Numbered from the stretch's first letter, positions 36,301 to 45,383 are shown. The stretch: DNA of 64,000 nucleotides from Lacinutrix sp. MedPE-SW (GCF_001874145.1 NZ_MPCX01000001.1:372001-436000); one strand, 5' to 3'. Notes: generated by a model from the letters alone, not told the origin. Numbers and translations are program-made.

Positions 36301-36749
36301 TCTACTTTTTCTTCTATACGTAAACGTTGTGGCACACCATCTATCTTATAATCACCATTTACAAGTGCCGAAACATAGGTTTTTTCAGATAAAAAAGTGT
36401 TTTCTGTTTCGCCTTCAAAAATTGGCATTTTACCTTCGTAACCAATATATCGTGTTACAAAAGCACCTAAAAGAATAAATATAAATGATAAGTGTAATAC
36501 TAAAGTTGCCCACTTTTCTTTTTTATGTAATCTAAATCTAAAAATATTTCCAATAAAATTGATTACAAAAAACGCCATTATAGCTTCAAACCATAAGGTA
36601 TTATATATCCAGTATCGAGAATATGGAGTTGGAGATGTATCTTGTCCTGCGTCCATAAAAGTACCAATACCCATAGCTAGGGCAAAAGCAACAAATAAAA
36701 TAGCAGTTAAACGAGTAGAGAAGAGAATTTTTGCGAGTTTATTTTGCAT
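33384..36749 (-). CDS. ccsBA: Cytochrome c biogenesis fusion protein CcsB (ResB)-CcsA
   Basis: 1121-residue System II haem exporter and cytochrome c synthase. The N-terminal half is the CcsB/ResB part: early helices, then a large periplasmic region up to about residue 430, then a helix. Next comes an odd linker with a signal-like stretch (ILALCFALSGFAQ) and a His-rich segment (EHNEHDGHDHSAH). The C-terminal half is CcsA, with many helices and the haem-binding WWD signature WGRYWGWDPKETWA near residue 1020. It attaches haem to CXXCH motifs outside the inner membrane. I chose the ATG at 36749; a TTG ten codons upstream would fall on the -7 element. Confidence 0.94.
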   Translation of the reverse strand: MQNKLAKILFSTRLTAILFVAFALAMGIGTFMDAGQDTSPTPYSRYWIYNTLWFEAIMAFFVINFIGNIFRFRLHKKEKWATLVLHLSFIFILLGAFVTRYIGYEGKMPIFEGETENTFLSEKTYVSALVNGDYKIDGVPQRLRIEEKVDFSERLNNSLSINTTYGNTPIEITLDKFIENAEEDIIPNETGEEYLKLVEAGEGTPHNHFLKAGEDQLVHNVIFTLNNPKKGAINIYNDEEGLRIESPFEGEYLQMATMNEGKLIKDSIQPLMLRSRYVIGNMQMVFPKPVIKGEFDVVKKSKLLKSDEDGVVLNVTANGETKKVNLLGGVGTNNQWKKVNVGGLDFDLKFGSKVLELPFKVKLNDFVADKYPGTENSYSAFSSQVTILDEEKGDFDYKIYMNHVLDHRGYRFFQSGFDNNEQRTILSVNHDRWGTWLTYLGYMLLYFGLMAILFDKNTRFADLKKMLEKVKAKKSKFTTILALCFALSGFAQDQEHNEHDGHDHSAHSSKTEQIIEQQVETTNIKEEPTQSISFAESKAQVDSILKANVVNKAEAENFGKLVIQDIGGRMMPVNTYASEFLRKLSKSDTYEGFTADQIFLSIQESPLLWYNVPIIYLKPKKGDSIRKIIGLDKSENYATLAHFFTNRGDYKLSPYLEEAYRAQIPSGFQKEFKETDSRVNLLYNTIDGKSLRIFPVPNDENNKWISQPEYRKEGYREQIKDSTYRGFIDNSFGLYLYRLNQAKQTGDYTETNKLLEAFKKNQRKLGAEVMLSDEKINTEILYNKYDIFKKLFSWYMYAGSLLFILLIVQIFKDKSKALTIAVKVLIWIIVGLFLLHTLGLIARWYISGHAPWSDAYESMIYVAWATMLFGLITGISKKKEPKTATNENKKSGLLKLISGKRETSDLTIASGAFVTSMILMIAHWNWMDPAIANLQPVLDSYWLMIHVAVIVASYGPFTLGMILGVVVMLLMILTNAKNKDKMLLSIKELTIINEMALTVGLVMLTIGNFLGGMWANESWGRYWGWDPKETWALISIMIYAFVIHMRLVPGLRGRWFFNLMSIVAFASIMMTYFGVNFYLAGLHSYASGDQIVSVKFIAIAVGIVAVLGFLAYLKYAKYYKK

Positions 36750-36776
36750 AAGAATCAAGGCTATATTTAGCTCGTG

Positions 36777-36784
36777 CAAAGATA
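36777..36784 (-). promoter_or_regulatory. -7 promoter element of ccsBA
   Basis: TATCTTTG on the minus strand ends 28 bases before the ATG at 36749. It supports that start against the upstream TTG, which overlaps the element. No TTTG at -33 was seen. Confidence 0.55.
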
Positions 36785-36836
36785 AGGGTTTTTGGTTGTT
36801 TCTCTTTATTGAAAATACCGTTAAAAACTGTTAAAA

Positions 36837-37247
36837 TTATAAGTTCTTTTTTGTGCGATTTTCAAAAATTTTCATGTACATAAATGTGCTCATTTTTTGG
36901 GCACGGCGTTTAGCGTTTTCGGCAATTTCTCCTGTAAATAATTCGTCTATAGTTTGAATCCAGTACTGCAACCATATACCAAAATGGGTTTGGGTTAATT
37001 TACTATTACTAGCTTTATCTACATCTATATGTACTTGCAAAGGATTTCCTTGGTATTTGTTTTCTAATTTTCGAGACATAAACAAACTTGACTCCCAAAA
37101 CGTTGTAAGGTGTTCTAAATGTGACTCCCAATCTTCTATTATATTATTAAAAACAGGACCTAAGAGATTATCTTTTCTAACTTTAGAATAAAAACTAGAA
37201 ACTAATAAGTAAATATCTTCTCGAGAATTAATATCAATTTTGCACAT
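36837..37247 (-). CDS. Group III truncated haemoglobin
   Basis: 136-residue haem protein of the truncated haemoglobin family, group III (Ctb-like). The start DINSREDIYLLVSSFYSKVR and the LTTFWESSLF block are typical. The proximal His is in QTHFGIWLQYW (about residue 89). Group III members bind oxygen, NO or peroxide, and in Campylobacter one modulates responses to nitrosative stress. It is 88 bp upstream of ccsBA on the same strand. A -7 element lies directly before the ATG (37254-37261), so its mRNA may be almost leaderless. Confidence 0.92.
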   Translation of the reverse strand: MCKIDINSREDIYLLVSSFYSKVRKDNLLGPVFNNIIEDWESHLEHLTTFWESSLFMSRKLENKYQGNPLQVHIDVDKASNSKLTQTHFGIWLQYWIQTIDELFTGEIAENAKRRAQKMSTFMYMKIFENRTKKNL

Positions 37248-37253
37248 TGTTTA

Positions 37254-37261
37254 CAAAGATA
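37254..37261 (-). promoter_or_regulatory. -7 promoter element of the truncated haemoglobin gene
   Basis: TATCTTTG on the minus strand ends seven bases before the ATG, implying a leader of three bases or fewer. Confidence 0.5.
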
Positions 37262-37307
37262 GTTTAAACACCTTTTATATCATTAAATAGATACTTATTT
37301 TAGCGCT

Positions 37308-38084
37308 ATGATAACAGTAGTACTATTAGGCGCTGGAAATGTAGCGTCACATTTATATAAAGCTTTTAAAAACACAGATGAAGTTACTGTAAAACAATGG
37401 TATAACCGTAGTTTAAAAGCTATTGAATCGTATAAAAACGAGGTTAAAATTACAGATAATTTAAATGAATTAACTCTAGCAGATATTTATATTTTAGCGG
37501 TTAGCGATGATGCTATTGAAGATTTATCTAAAGCCTTGCCATTTGCAGACCGCTTGGTGGTTCATACTTCTGGAAGCACAAGTTTATACGCTGTAGATAT
37601 GAAACAAAAACGCGGTGTTTTTTATCCTTTACAAACATTCTCTAAAGATGCAGATGTAGATTTTAGTGAAGTACCTATTTGTGTAGAAGCTTTAAATAAA
37701 AAAGATTTACCTATTTTAAAACAGTTAGCTAAAGCTATAGGTAGTAAAAGTTATAAAGTAAATAGCGACCAAAGGCAAGCATTACATTTAGCAGCTGTAT
37801 TTGTAAACAATTTTGCAAATCAGTTATATCGCATTGCGCATGAAATTACCGAAGCTAATGGTGCAGAATTCGATATTTTAAAACCTTTAATTAAAGAAAC
37901 AGCTAATAAAGTTGAAAGTTTGTCTCCATTTATGGCACAAACTGGACCTGCCAAACGTAATGACAAAAAAACCATTCGCAGGCATATAAAACAATTAGAC
38001 AGCGATCACCATATTGCAGTTTACGATTTGTTAACAAAATCTATACAGAAAACTCATGGGTTTTCTAGAAAACCAAAAAAATAA
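37308..38084 (+). CDS. Rossmann-fold DUF2520 protein
   Basis: 258 residues. The N-terminal GAGNVASHL nucleotide-binding loop and VVHTSGST block fit the Rossmann-like domain, and the rest (VEALNKKDLPILKQLA through SLSPFMAQTGPAKR) is DUF2520. The family resembles ProC and other 6-phosphogluconate-dehydrogenase-like oxidoreductases; its substrate is unknown. It opens a seven-gene plus-strand run: its stop precedes the KdsC-like start by only 12 bp, so co-transcription is likely. Confidence 0.88.
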   Translation: MITVVLLGAGNVASHLYKAFKNTDEVTVKQWYNRSLKAIESYKNEVKITDNLNELTLADIYILAVSDDAIEDLSKALPFADRLVVHTSGSTSLYAVDMKQKRGVFYPLQTFSKDADVDFSEVPICVEALNKKDLPILKQLAKAIGSKSYKVNSDQRQALHLAAVFVNNFANQLYRIAHEITEANGAEFDILKPLIKETANKVESLSPFMAQTGPAKRNDKKTIRRHIKQLDSDHHIAVYDLLTKSIQKTHGFSRKPKK

Positions 38085-38096
38085 GAATTGCATATT

Positions 38097-38624
38097 ATGA
38101 CTGATAAAAGCTATAAAGAATATTTAAGCGACATTAACACATTTATATTTGATGTTGATGGCGTATTAACAGATGGTTCATTAACAATAACAACAACTGG
38201 AGAAATGCTTCGCACCATGAATGTTAAAGATGGTTATGCAATAAAACATGCTTTAAATAATGGTTACAATGTTTGCATTATTTCTGGCGGAACTAATGAA
38301 GGTGTTCGTAAAAGATTAGAACACTTAGGCGTAGCAGATGTCTATTTAGGCGCACACAATAAAATAGAACAATTTGAAGATTATATAGCTAAAAAAAATG
38401 TTGAAGCTAAAAATGTTTTATATATGGGAGACGACATACCAGATATTCCAGTTATGCAATTAGTTGGTTTAGCTACTTGCCCGCAAGATGCTGTAAAAGA
38501 AGTTAAAGCTGTTTCAAAATATATTTCACATAAAAAAGGTGGTAACGGTAGTGTTCGAGATGTTATAGAGCAAGTTTTAAAAGTCCGTAAAAACTGGGAA
38601 GGTTTTTATGATGCTTCTTTATAG
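38097..38624 (+). CDS. HAD-family phosphatase, KdsC (YrbI) type
   Basis: 175-residue HAD hydrolase of subfamily C0, like 3-deoxy-D-manno-octulosonate-8-phosphate phosphatase. Motif I FDVDGVLTDGSL gives the nucleophile and acid-base Asp pair, motif II ISGGTNEGVRKR the Ser/Thr, and motif IV YMGDDIPDIPVM the metal Asp pair. KdsC supplies Kdo for LPS. The ATG at 38097 (MTDKSYKEY) is better than the TTG three codons before. The neighbouring DUF2520 and UbiA genes are not in the Kdo pathway, so the role is inferred from the family. Confidence 0.88.
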   Translation: MTDKSYKEYLSDINTFIFDVDGVLTDGSLTITTTGEMLRTMNVKDGYAIKHALNNGYNVCIISGGTNEGVRKRLEHLGVADVYLGAHNKIEQFEDYIAKKNVEAKNVLYMGDDIPDIPVMQLVGLATCPQDAVKEVKAVSKYISHKKGGNGSVRDVIEQVLKVRKNWEGFYDASL

Positions 38625-38660
38625 ATAACCACTACATAAAAACTTTAAAAACTTAAACCA

Positions 38661-39569
38661 TTGAAAATATTAAACCTTATTAGATATAAAAATTTAATCA
38701 TGATTGCCATTGTGCAACTCTTAATTAAATATGCTTTATTCCCTGCTTTTGCTGTAGATATTACATTAAACGGTATTGGCTTTGCTGTATTGGTTTTTGC
38801 TACTATTTTTATTGCTGCTGGTGGATATGTTATTAATGATATTTACGACATAGAGACAGATGCTGTAAACAAACCAAATAAATTAATTGTAGGTAAAACT
38901 TTAAGCGAAGATACAGCCAACAAACTCTATATTTTATTTACTGTTATTGGTGTTGGTCTAGGCTATTACCTATCAAATTCTGTTGGCAGACCTCCATTTT
39001 TTATTGTTTTTCTTGCCACATCTGGTTTACTTTATATTTATGCTACTTACTTAAAGCAAATTGCTGTAGTTGGTAATATTGTAGTATCTGCAATAGTTGC
39101 TTTAAGTTTATTAATTGTTGGGATTTTTGAACTAATTCCTGCAATTAACTCAGGAAATCAAGTAGTACAATCTAGTATGTTTGAGGTTTTAACAGACTTT
39201 GCCATACTTGCTTTTTCAATTAATTTTATTAGAGAAATTGTAAAAGATATTCAAGATGTAGATGGCGACCATAAATCTGGTATGCAAACTTTACCAATTT
39301 TATTTGGCAAAACTAGAACAGCCAAAATAGCCTTTGCTCTTACGTGTCTTTTAATACTTATCATTGCTTACTATATTGGTACGTTTGTTTACATGCATAT
39401 AGAAGCAATTATCTACTTTTTAATATTAGTTATTGCGCCCTTAATTTACATTGCCATAAAATTATTTATGGCAGAAAATAATAAAGAGTTTAAACATATT
39501 AGTTTAATGCTTAAATTGGTTATGATAACCGGCATGTTCGCAATGGCATTATACTACTTTATTTTATAA
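38661..39569 (+). CDS. UbiA-family prenyltransferase
   Basis: 302-residue intramembrane enzyme with seven to nine helices. Two Asp-rich prenyl-diphosphate motifs are visible: NDIYDIETD near 73-81 and the second near 195, DIQDVDGDHKSG. The conserved start NLIRYKNLIMI supports the TTG at 38661. Bacteroidota members of this subgroup are often annotated as geranylgeranylglycerol-phosphate geranylgeranyltransferase, but the substrate cannot be settled here. It lies 8 bp upstream of the maf gene, in the same run. Confidence 0.88.
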   Translation: MKILNLIRYKNLIMIAIVQLLIKYALFPAFAVDITLNGIGFAVLVFATIFIAAGGYVINDIYDIETDAVNKPNKLIVGKTLSEDTANKLYILFTVIGVGLGYYLSNSVGRPPFFIVFLATSGLLYIYATYLKQIAVVGNIVVSAIVALSLLIVGIFELIPAINSGNQVVQSSMFEVLTDFAILAFSINFIREIVKDIQDVDGDHKSGMQTLPILFGKTRTAKIAFALTCLLILIIAYYIGTFVYMHIEAIIYFLILVIAPLIYIAIKLFMAENNKEFKHISLMLKLVMITGMFAMALYYFIL

Positions 39570-39576
39570 TTAAATT

Positions 39577-40170
39577 ATGCTTAACGATAAACTTAAAAAT
39601 CATAATATAATATTAGCCTCAGGATCTCCTAGAAGACATCAGTTTTTTAAAGATTTAGGTTTAGATTTTGAAGTTAGACTTAAAACCATAAAAGAAGATT
39701 ACCCAAATAGATTAGTTCATTTTGAAATAAGCGACTATTTAGCACAATTAAAATCTTTACCTTATTTAAATGAGTTAAAGGATAATGATATTTTAGTAAC
39801 CAGCGATACCATTGTTTGGCATAACAATATTGCTTTAGGAAAACCAAGAGACAATGACGAAGCTTTTGCAATAATTAAATCTCTTAGTGATGCCACACAT
39901 GAAGTTATTACTTCGGTTTGTATTAGAACAAAAACGTTTCAAAAAACTGTAAACGCAGTAACAAAAGTTACTTTTAAAGCCTTTACAGATAAAGAAATAT
40001 GGCATTACATAAATACTTGCGCACCATTAGATAAAGCCGGCGCATATGGTATTCAAGAGTGGATAGGACAAATAGGTGTTGTGAAAATAGAAGGCTCCTA
40101 TTTTAATGTAATGGGAATGCCTACACATTTAGTTTACGAAACGTTAAACTATATTGCAGATCACTGTTAG
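39577..40170 (+). CDS. maf: Maf-like nucleoside triphosphate pyrophosphatase
   Basis: 197 residues of the Maf/YceF/YhdE family, house-cleaning enzymes that hydrolyse dTTP, UTP or modified nucleotides to the monophosphate. Signatures are LASGSPRRHQFFKDLGLDF at the start, TSDTIVWHNNIALGKPRD in the middle and DKAGAYGIQEW near 155. Binding residues are conserved. It is directly downstream of the UbiA-family gene (8 bp) and before an unknown lipoprotein gene. Confidence 0.94.
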   Translation: MLNDKLKNHNIILASGSPRRHQFFKDLGLDFEVRLKTIKEDYPNRLVHFEISDYLAQLKSLPYLNELKDNDILVTSDTIVWHNNIALGKPRDNDEAFAIIKSLSDATHEVITSVCIRTKTFQKTVNAVTKVTFKAFTDKEIWHYINTCAPLDKAGAYGIQEWIGQIGVVKIEGSYFNVMGMPTHLVYETLNYIADHC

Positions 40171-40201
40171 ATAGCTAACTTTACATCTAAAACAGTTAGT
40201 A

Positions 40202-41113
40202 ATGAAGAACTTGAATGCCTTTAAACTTATATTAAGTTTCCTTTTTTTATGTACCTTTTTTTCGTGTAAAAATGAAAAAAACATAACAGGAGAGATTCTT
40301 GAAGAAATAAAACCTGAAACAACTTCTAAAGCTAAGGCATTTAAACCAAATCAAAATTTTAAAGATTACTGGTATAGTGGAGAAGCCGAGATTACATCAT
40401 TTAAATTATTGCAATCCAGATATGGCGAAATACGTGAAGGTACAGCTGTTTTGGTTTATGTTACAGAACCTTTTTTAAAAGACAAACAAGTAAAAGCAGA
40501 CCAAAATAATGCTTCAAATATTTCGGTATTAAAACTTAATGCAACTAAAAATTTTGTTACAGGTGTTTACCCATATTCTATAATGCAAAGTACATTTTAT
40601 CCTATAGCCAATAACCAACACGCAATAAAAGTTTCAAGCTCTGTACAAGAATGGTGTGGCCAACAATACGTGCAATTAAATAATAGAATTAACTTTGAAC
40701 TCAAACAGCATTCCTATTTTGAAACTACAGGAGACAAATTTTACAATATTGATAAAGCCATTTTAGAGAACGAGTTATGGACTAAACTTCGTATAAACCC
40801 AAAATCTCTACCTATTGGTGATATTAAAGTTATTCCGTCTTTAGAGTTCACCACTTTAAACCACAAACCCATTAAAGCATATAATGTAATTGCTAAACTA
40901 GAAGAAAATAAATATTCATTAAATTTTCCAGAGTTAAATAGAAATTTAAGTATTACTTTCAATAAAAATTTCCCATACGAAGTAATTTCTTGGCAAGAAA
41001 CTTTTAATGAACAGTCTATTAAAGCAACAAAATTAAAAACAATAAAATCTGCTTATTGGAATAAAAAAACGAAAAAGGATAGTATTTTACGTAAAAAGCT
41101 TCAATTAAAATAA
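40202..41113 (+). CDS. Lipoprotein of unknown function
   Basis: 303 residues with a lipobox (LCTFFSC) near residue 22. The mature part contains YWYSGEAEITSF and SSVQEWCGQQYVQL, with a pattern of long beta strands. It is a recurrent neighbour of maf in Bacteroidota and is sometimes mis-annotated as Maf, though it shares no Maf motifs. Function unknown, location the periplasmic side or outer membrane. Confidence 0.8.
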   Translation: MKNLNAFKLILSFLFLCTFFSCKNEKNITGEILEEIKPETTSKAKAFKPNQNFKDYWYSGEAEITSFKLLQSRYGEIREGTAVLVYVTEPFLKDKQVKADQNNASNISVLKLNATKNFVTGVYPYSIMQSTFYPIANNQHAIKVSSSVQEWCGQQYVQLNNRINFELKQHSYFETTGDKFYNIDKAILENELWTKLRINPKSLPIGDIKVIPSLEFTTLNHKPIKAYNVIAKLEENKYSLNFPELNRNLSITFNKNFPYEVISWQETFNEQSIKATKLKTIKSAYWNKKTKKDSILRKKLQLK

Positions 41114-41124
41114 TTAAAAAACTA

Positions 41125-41649
41125 TTGGAAACACACCAAATACCATTAATAAACACGCTAATAGTATTAGCTATATTTATAGTTATTAGAATTTTAGGAA
41201 AAATGACTATAAAAAAAATTGGTCAAAAAAGTGTAATTAATGATGCTCGTGTAAAATTAATTTCTCGCTATTTTACAGTAACATTATTACTAATTTTTAT
41301 ATTGGTTGAGGCCTTTATTTTTGGTGTTGAACCTAGAGATATTTCGCTTATATTTTCTTCAGTTTTTGCTGTAATTGGTATTGGTCTTTTCGCAATTTGG
41401 TCTATACTAAGTAATGTAACTTCGGGCATCATCATGTTTTTTTCATTTCCATATAAAGTAGGAGATAAAATAAAAATTCATGACAAAGATTACCCAATAG
41501 AAGCTATAATTGAAGATATTAGAGCTTTTCAACTTCATTTAAGATTAGATAATGGCGATTTAGTAACTTACCCAAACAATTTAATTCTTCAAAAAGCTGT
41601 AACTTTAGTCGAGAAAGATGCTATGGAAGATTTTGGAGACTTCCATTAA
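41125..41649 (+). CDS. Small mechanosensitive channel, MscS family
   Basis: 174 residues, a minimal MscS type: two to three helices (about 5-22, 50-68, 75-105), the pore-lining GIGLFAIWSILSNVTSGI and the beta-domain FPYKVGDKIKI, then TYPNNLIL. It lacks the large C-terminal cage domain. The start is the TTG at 41125, as no ATG precedes the first helix. It follows the lipoprotein gene by 11 bp and precedes corA by 12 bp. Confidence 0.88.
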   Translation: METHQIPLINTLIVLAIFIVIRILGKMTIKKIGQKSVINDARVKLISRYFTVTLLLIFILVEAFIFGVEPRDISLIFSSVFAVIGIGLFAIWSILSNVTSGIIMFFSFPYKVGDKIKIHDKDYPIEAIIEDIRAFQLHLRLDNGDLVTYPNNLILQKAVTLVEKDAMEDFGDFH

Positions 41650-41661
41650 TTAATTCTCAAT

Positions 41662-42741
41662 ATGGCTAAACGTAAACACAAAAAACGTACTCAAAATTAT
41701 AAAAAACAAGTTGGTCAAATACCAGGAGCACTTGTTTATACTGGAAAAAAAGAAACACAAAAACTTTTTATTGAAACTTTTGATTATAACATAGATACTG
41801 TTATTGAAAAAGAATTATTAAACATAGAAGAAGCTTTTCAATTTAAATCTTCTAACTCTGTAACATGGATTAATTTAAATGGTTTAAACCATATTGATGC
41901 AATAGAAACTCTTGGTAAGCATTACGATTTACACCCATTAGTATTAGAAGATATTGTAAATACTGGTCAACGTCCAAAATTTGATGAGTATGATGATTAC
42001 ATTTTTATAGTACTTAAAATGATGTATTATGATGAGTCTGAAACTATAGTTTCTGAACAAGTAAGTTTAATACTTGGCGAAAATTATGTACTTTCTTTAC
42101 AGGAAGCAGAAGGTGATGTTTTCGATGCTTTAAGAGAACGCATAAGGCAATCTAAAGGTAGAATTCGAGGTTTAGGTCCAGATTATTTATTGTACGCTTT
42201 AATAGATTCTATTGTAGATCACTATTATGCTATTATTGAAACAATGGGTAATAAAATTGAAGATCTAGAAGATAATTTATTCGAAGGCTTAACTAAAGAA
42301 GAAATTAGCTCAGATATACAAGAACTTAAAAGAGAAGTTTTAAAAATAAGACGTGCTATTTTTCCACTTCGTGAAATAATAAATCGTGTAGATAAAAGTG
42401 AAAGCAAACTTATAGACAGTAAAACCTTACATTATTTTGCCGATGTATACGATCATATAATTCAAGTATCAGACACTATAGATATATATCGCGAAATGAT
42501 TTGGGGATTAATGGATATGTATATGACGACCATTAGCAATAGAATGAACGAAGTCATGAAAGTATTAACTATAATTGCAACTATATTTATTCCATTAACT
42601 TTTATCGCTGGCGTATACGGGATGAACTTTGATAACATTCCAGAGCTACACTACAAATACGGCTACCATACTGTTTGGTTGGTAATGATTCTTATTTTTA
42701 TAGGGATGATGTATTATTTTAAACGTAAAAAATGGCTTTAA
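41662..42741 (+). CDS. corA: CorA family magnesium/cobalt transporter
   Basis: 359-residue pentameric divalent-cation channel. A long cytoplasmic part (about 1-290) ends in two membrane helices, and the signature YGMNF (GMN) is present in the last 40 residues just after the first helix. A basic N-terminus (MAKRKHKKRTQNYKK) is unusual. A short palindrome after the stop (AAATCAC/GTGATTT) may help termination. It closes the seven-gene run. Confidence 0.95.
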   Translation: MAKRKHKKRTQNYKKQVGQIPGALVYTGKKETQKLFIETFDYNIDTVIEKELLNIEEAFQFKSSNSVTWINLNGLNHIDAIETLGKHYDLHPLVLEDIVNTGQRPKFDEYDDYIFIVLKMMYYDESETIVSEQVSLILGENYVLSLQEAEGDVFDALRERIRQSKGRIRGLGPDYLLYALIDSIVDHYYAIIETMGNKIEDLEDNLFEGLTKEEISSDIQELKREVLKIRRAIFPLREIINRVDKSESKLIDSKTLHYFADVYDHIIQVSDTIDIYREMIWGLMDMYMTTISNRMNEVMKVLTIIATIFIPLTFIAGVYGMNFDNIPELHYKYGYHTVWLVMILIFIGMMYYFKRKKWL

Positions 42742-42807
42742 ATCACCAGTGATTTTTAATAAAAAGTTAAAGAAAACCTAAAATCCGTAATTAAAAAAGT
42801 GATTGTT

Positions 42808-42815
42808 TATATTTG
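42808..42815 (+). promoter_or_regulatory. -7 promoter element of the PIG-L deacetylase gene
   Basis: TATATTTG ends 39 bases before the ATG at 42855 and matches TAnnTTTG exactly. It overlaps the TTG at 42813, which is therefore not the start. Confidence 0.6.
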
Positions 42816-42854
42816 GGTACTCGTCAATTTCCCGAGATAAATTCAATAAAAACA

Positions 42855-45383
42855 ATGTATAAAATTACCGCTTCTCTCCTATTTATATTCGCTTTTTTTA
42901 TAAATAGTTTTGCTCAACAACCAGACAAATTAAATGCATCTCAAATACACCATGCTGTACAAAAACTTAACTTTTTAGGCTCTGTTTTATATGTAGCTGC
43001 ACATCCAGATGATGAAAACACAAGGTTAATTTCTTACATGTCTAACCATGTAAAAGCCAGAACAGCTTACTTGTCTTTAACACGTGGTGATGGTGGTCAA
43101 AATTTAATTGGCCCAGAGATAAGAGAACTTTTAGGTGTAATTAGAACACAAGAGTTATTAGCAGCAAGAAGAACCGACGGTGGCGAGCAACGCTTTACAA
43201 GAGCCAACGATTTTGGTTACTCTAAACACCCAGACGAAACCTTAGCTATATGGAATAAAGAACAGGTTTTAAGCGACGTTGTTTTAGCCATTCGTCAATT
43301 TAAACCAGATATTATTATTAATAGATTTAATCATAGAAATCCAGGAAGCACACACGGTCATCACACCAGTTCTGCAATGTTAAGTCTTGAAGCTTTCGAT
43401 TTAGCAAACAATAAAAACATATACCCAGAACAAGTTAAAAAATATGGTGCTTGGCAACCAAAACGAGAATTTTTTAATACATCGTGGTGGTTTTATGGTA
43501 GTCAAGAAAAATTTGACGCAGCAGATAAATCAAACTTATTAAGCTTCGATGTTGGTGTATATTACCCATCAAAAGGTCTTTCAAACAACGAAGTTGCAGC
43601 ATTAGCAAGCAGTAAACATTTATGCCAAGGATTTGGGCGTTTAACACAACGTGGATCGCAAACAGAATATGTAGAATTATTAAAAGGAGATTTACCAAAA
43701 GACAAATCGAATATTTTTGATGGCATAGATACATCTTGGAATCGCGTTAAAAACGGAAACTTTATCTATAGCGTATTAAATAAAGTTGAGACAGAGTTTA
43801 ATTTTCAAAATCCTGCAGCACATTTAAGCGAATTAATGTCTGCTCGTGAGTTAATACAAACTTTAGATAACGAGCATTGGAAAACAATTAAAACTAAAGA
43901 AATAGACGCAATAATTGAAGCTTGTGCTGGATTATATTTAGAAGCTTCTGCCACTGCTCCAACATCTAGTCCAGGAGAACAAATTGAAATCAATTTAGAA
44001 GTTTTAAATAGAAGTGCTTCAAATATAGAATTAACTTCATATTTAATTTCAACCAATAAAACAGCTAATTTAAAAGCTCAAAAATTAAATACTAACGAAA
44101 AATTTAATTTTAACGAAACTGTTAGTATTTCTGAAGAAACAAAACCAACAACTCCTTATTGGTTAGAACAAAAAGGAAGTTTAGGCATGTACACTGTAGA
44201 AGACAAAAGCTTAATTGGTAAGCCAGAAACGCCAAGGGCTTTAACTGTAGATTTTAACTTAAAAATAAACGGCAAACCACTTACCATTACAAAAAATGTA
44301 GTGTACAGATATTCTAAACCAGATAAAGGCGAATTGTACAGACCTTTTGAAATTATTCCAGAAGTCTCTGCAAAAGTATCTAAAAAAGTAATCATTTTTG
44401 AAAACGACCAACAAAAGGAAATTCCTGTAATAGTTCGCGCAGGTCGTGATAATGTTGAAGGCGTAATAAAAATGGATTACCCAAAAGACTGGAATGTTTA
44501 CCCAAAACAACAAAAAATAGAAATTGCAAATAAAGGCCAAGAACAAACTGTAATTTTTACTGTAATTCCACCAAAAAATCAAAGTGAAGGTATTTTATCT
44601 CCAATTGTAACTATTGGTGATAAAGACTACAACAAAGAATTAATTGAAATAGATTACGAACACATCCCATTTCAAACCGTTTTACTACCAAGCGAAAGTA
44701 AAATTGTACGTTTAGATATTAAAAAGAAAGGCGAAAACATTGCATACATTGAAGGTGCCGGAGATGTTGTTCCAGAAAGTTTAGAGCAAATTGGTTATAA
44801 TGTAATAACATTAAAACCAGAAGATATTACAACAGAAAAACTAAGTAATTTTGATGCAGTAGTTGTTGGAATTCGTGCTTACAATACTGTTGAAGCTTTA
44901 AAATTTAAGCAAGATATTTTGTTCGATTTTGTTGCTAATGGAGGCAACATGATTGTGCAGTATAATACAAGCCATCGTGTAAAAGTAAAAAACATCGCGC
45001 CTTACAGTTTAACTCTTTCTCGCGATCGTGTAACCGATGAGTTTGCCGAAGTTAAATTATTAGAACCAAAGCACGAGTTAATGAATTATCCTAACAAAAT
45101 CACTACTAAAGATTTTAATGGTTGGACTCAAGAGCGTGGTTTATATTTTCCTAACAAATGGGCAAAAGAATTTACACCTATGCTTGCTATGAGTGATAAA
45201 GGAGAATCTACAAAAAAAGGAAGCTTACTAGTAGCAAAACATGGAAAAGGCCATTATATCTATACTGGATTAAGTTTTTTTAGAGAATTTCCTGCTGGTG
45301 TTTCTGGTGCTTATCGCCTATTTGCAAATATGTTAAGTATTGGTAAAGGAGACATTTCTAATACCTTAGATATTAAAAACTAA
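42855..45383 (+). CDS. Exported PIG-L/LmbE-family deacetylase, multidomain
   Basis: 842 residues with a signal peptide (MYKITASLLFIFAFFINSFAQ). The first 250 residues are a PIG-L domain: YVAAHPDDENTRLI carries zinc ligands, followed by LTRGDGGQN and HHTSSAML. The rest (about 300-800) is beta-sandwich and a last alpha/beta domain (VVVGIRAYNT, NMIVQYNTS), like a class I amidotransferase-fold lid. It likely removes acetyl groups from a sugar or glycan in the periplasm; the substrate is unknown. It has its own promoter. Confidence 0.88.
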   Translation: MYKITASLLFIFAFFINSFAQQPDKLNASQIHHAVQKLNFLGSVLYVAAHPDDENTRLISYMSNHVKARTAYLSLTRGDGGQNLIGPEIRELLGVIRTQELLAARRTDGGEQRFTRANDFGYSKHPDETLAIWNKEQVLSDVVLAIRQFKPDIIINRFNHRNPGSTHGHHTSSAMLSLEAFDLANNKNIYPEQVKKYGAWQPKREFFNTSWWFYGSQEKFDAADKSNLLSFDVGVYYPSKGLSNNEVAALASSKHLCQGFGRLTQRGSQTEYVELLKGDLPKDKSNIFDGIDTSWNRVKNGNFIYSVLNKVETEFNFQNPAAHLSELMSARELIQTLDNEHWKTIKTKEIDAIIEACAGLYLEASATAPTSSPGEQIEINLEVLNRSASNIELTSYLISTNKTANLKAQKLNTNEKFNFNETVSISEETKPTTPYWLEQKGSLGMYTVEDKSLIGKPETPRALTVDFNLKINGKPLTITKNVVYRYSKPDKGELYRPFEIIPEVSAKVSKKVIIFENDQQKEIPVIVRAGRDNVEGVIKMDYPKDWNVYPKQQKIEIANKGQEQTVIFTVIPPKNQSEGILSPIVTIGDKDYNKELIEIDYEHIPFQTVLLPSESKIVRLDIKKKGENIAYIEGAGDVVPESLEQIGYNVITLKPEDITTEKLSNFDAVVVGIRAYNTVEALKFKQDILFDFVANGGNMIVQYNTSHRVKVKNIAPYSLTLSRDRVTDEFAEVKLLEPKHELMNYPNKITTKDFNGWTQERGLYFPNKWAKEFTPMLAMSDKGESTKKGSLLVAKHGKGHYIYTGLSFFREFPAGVSGAYRLFANMLSIGKGDISNTLDIKN

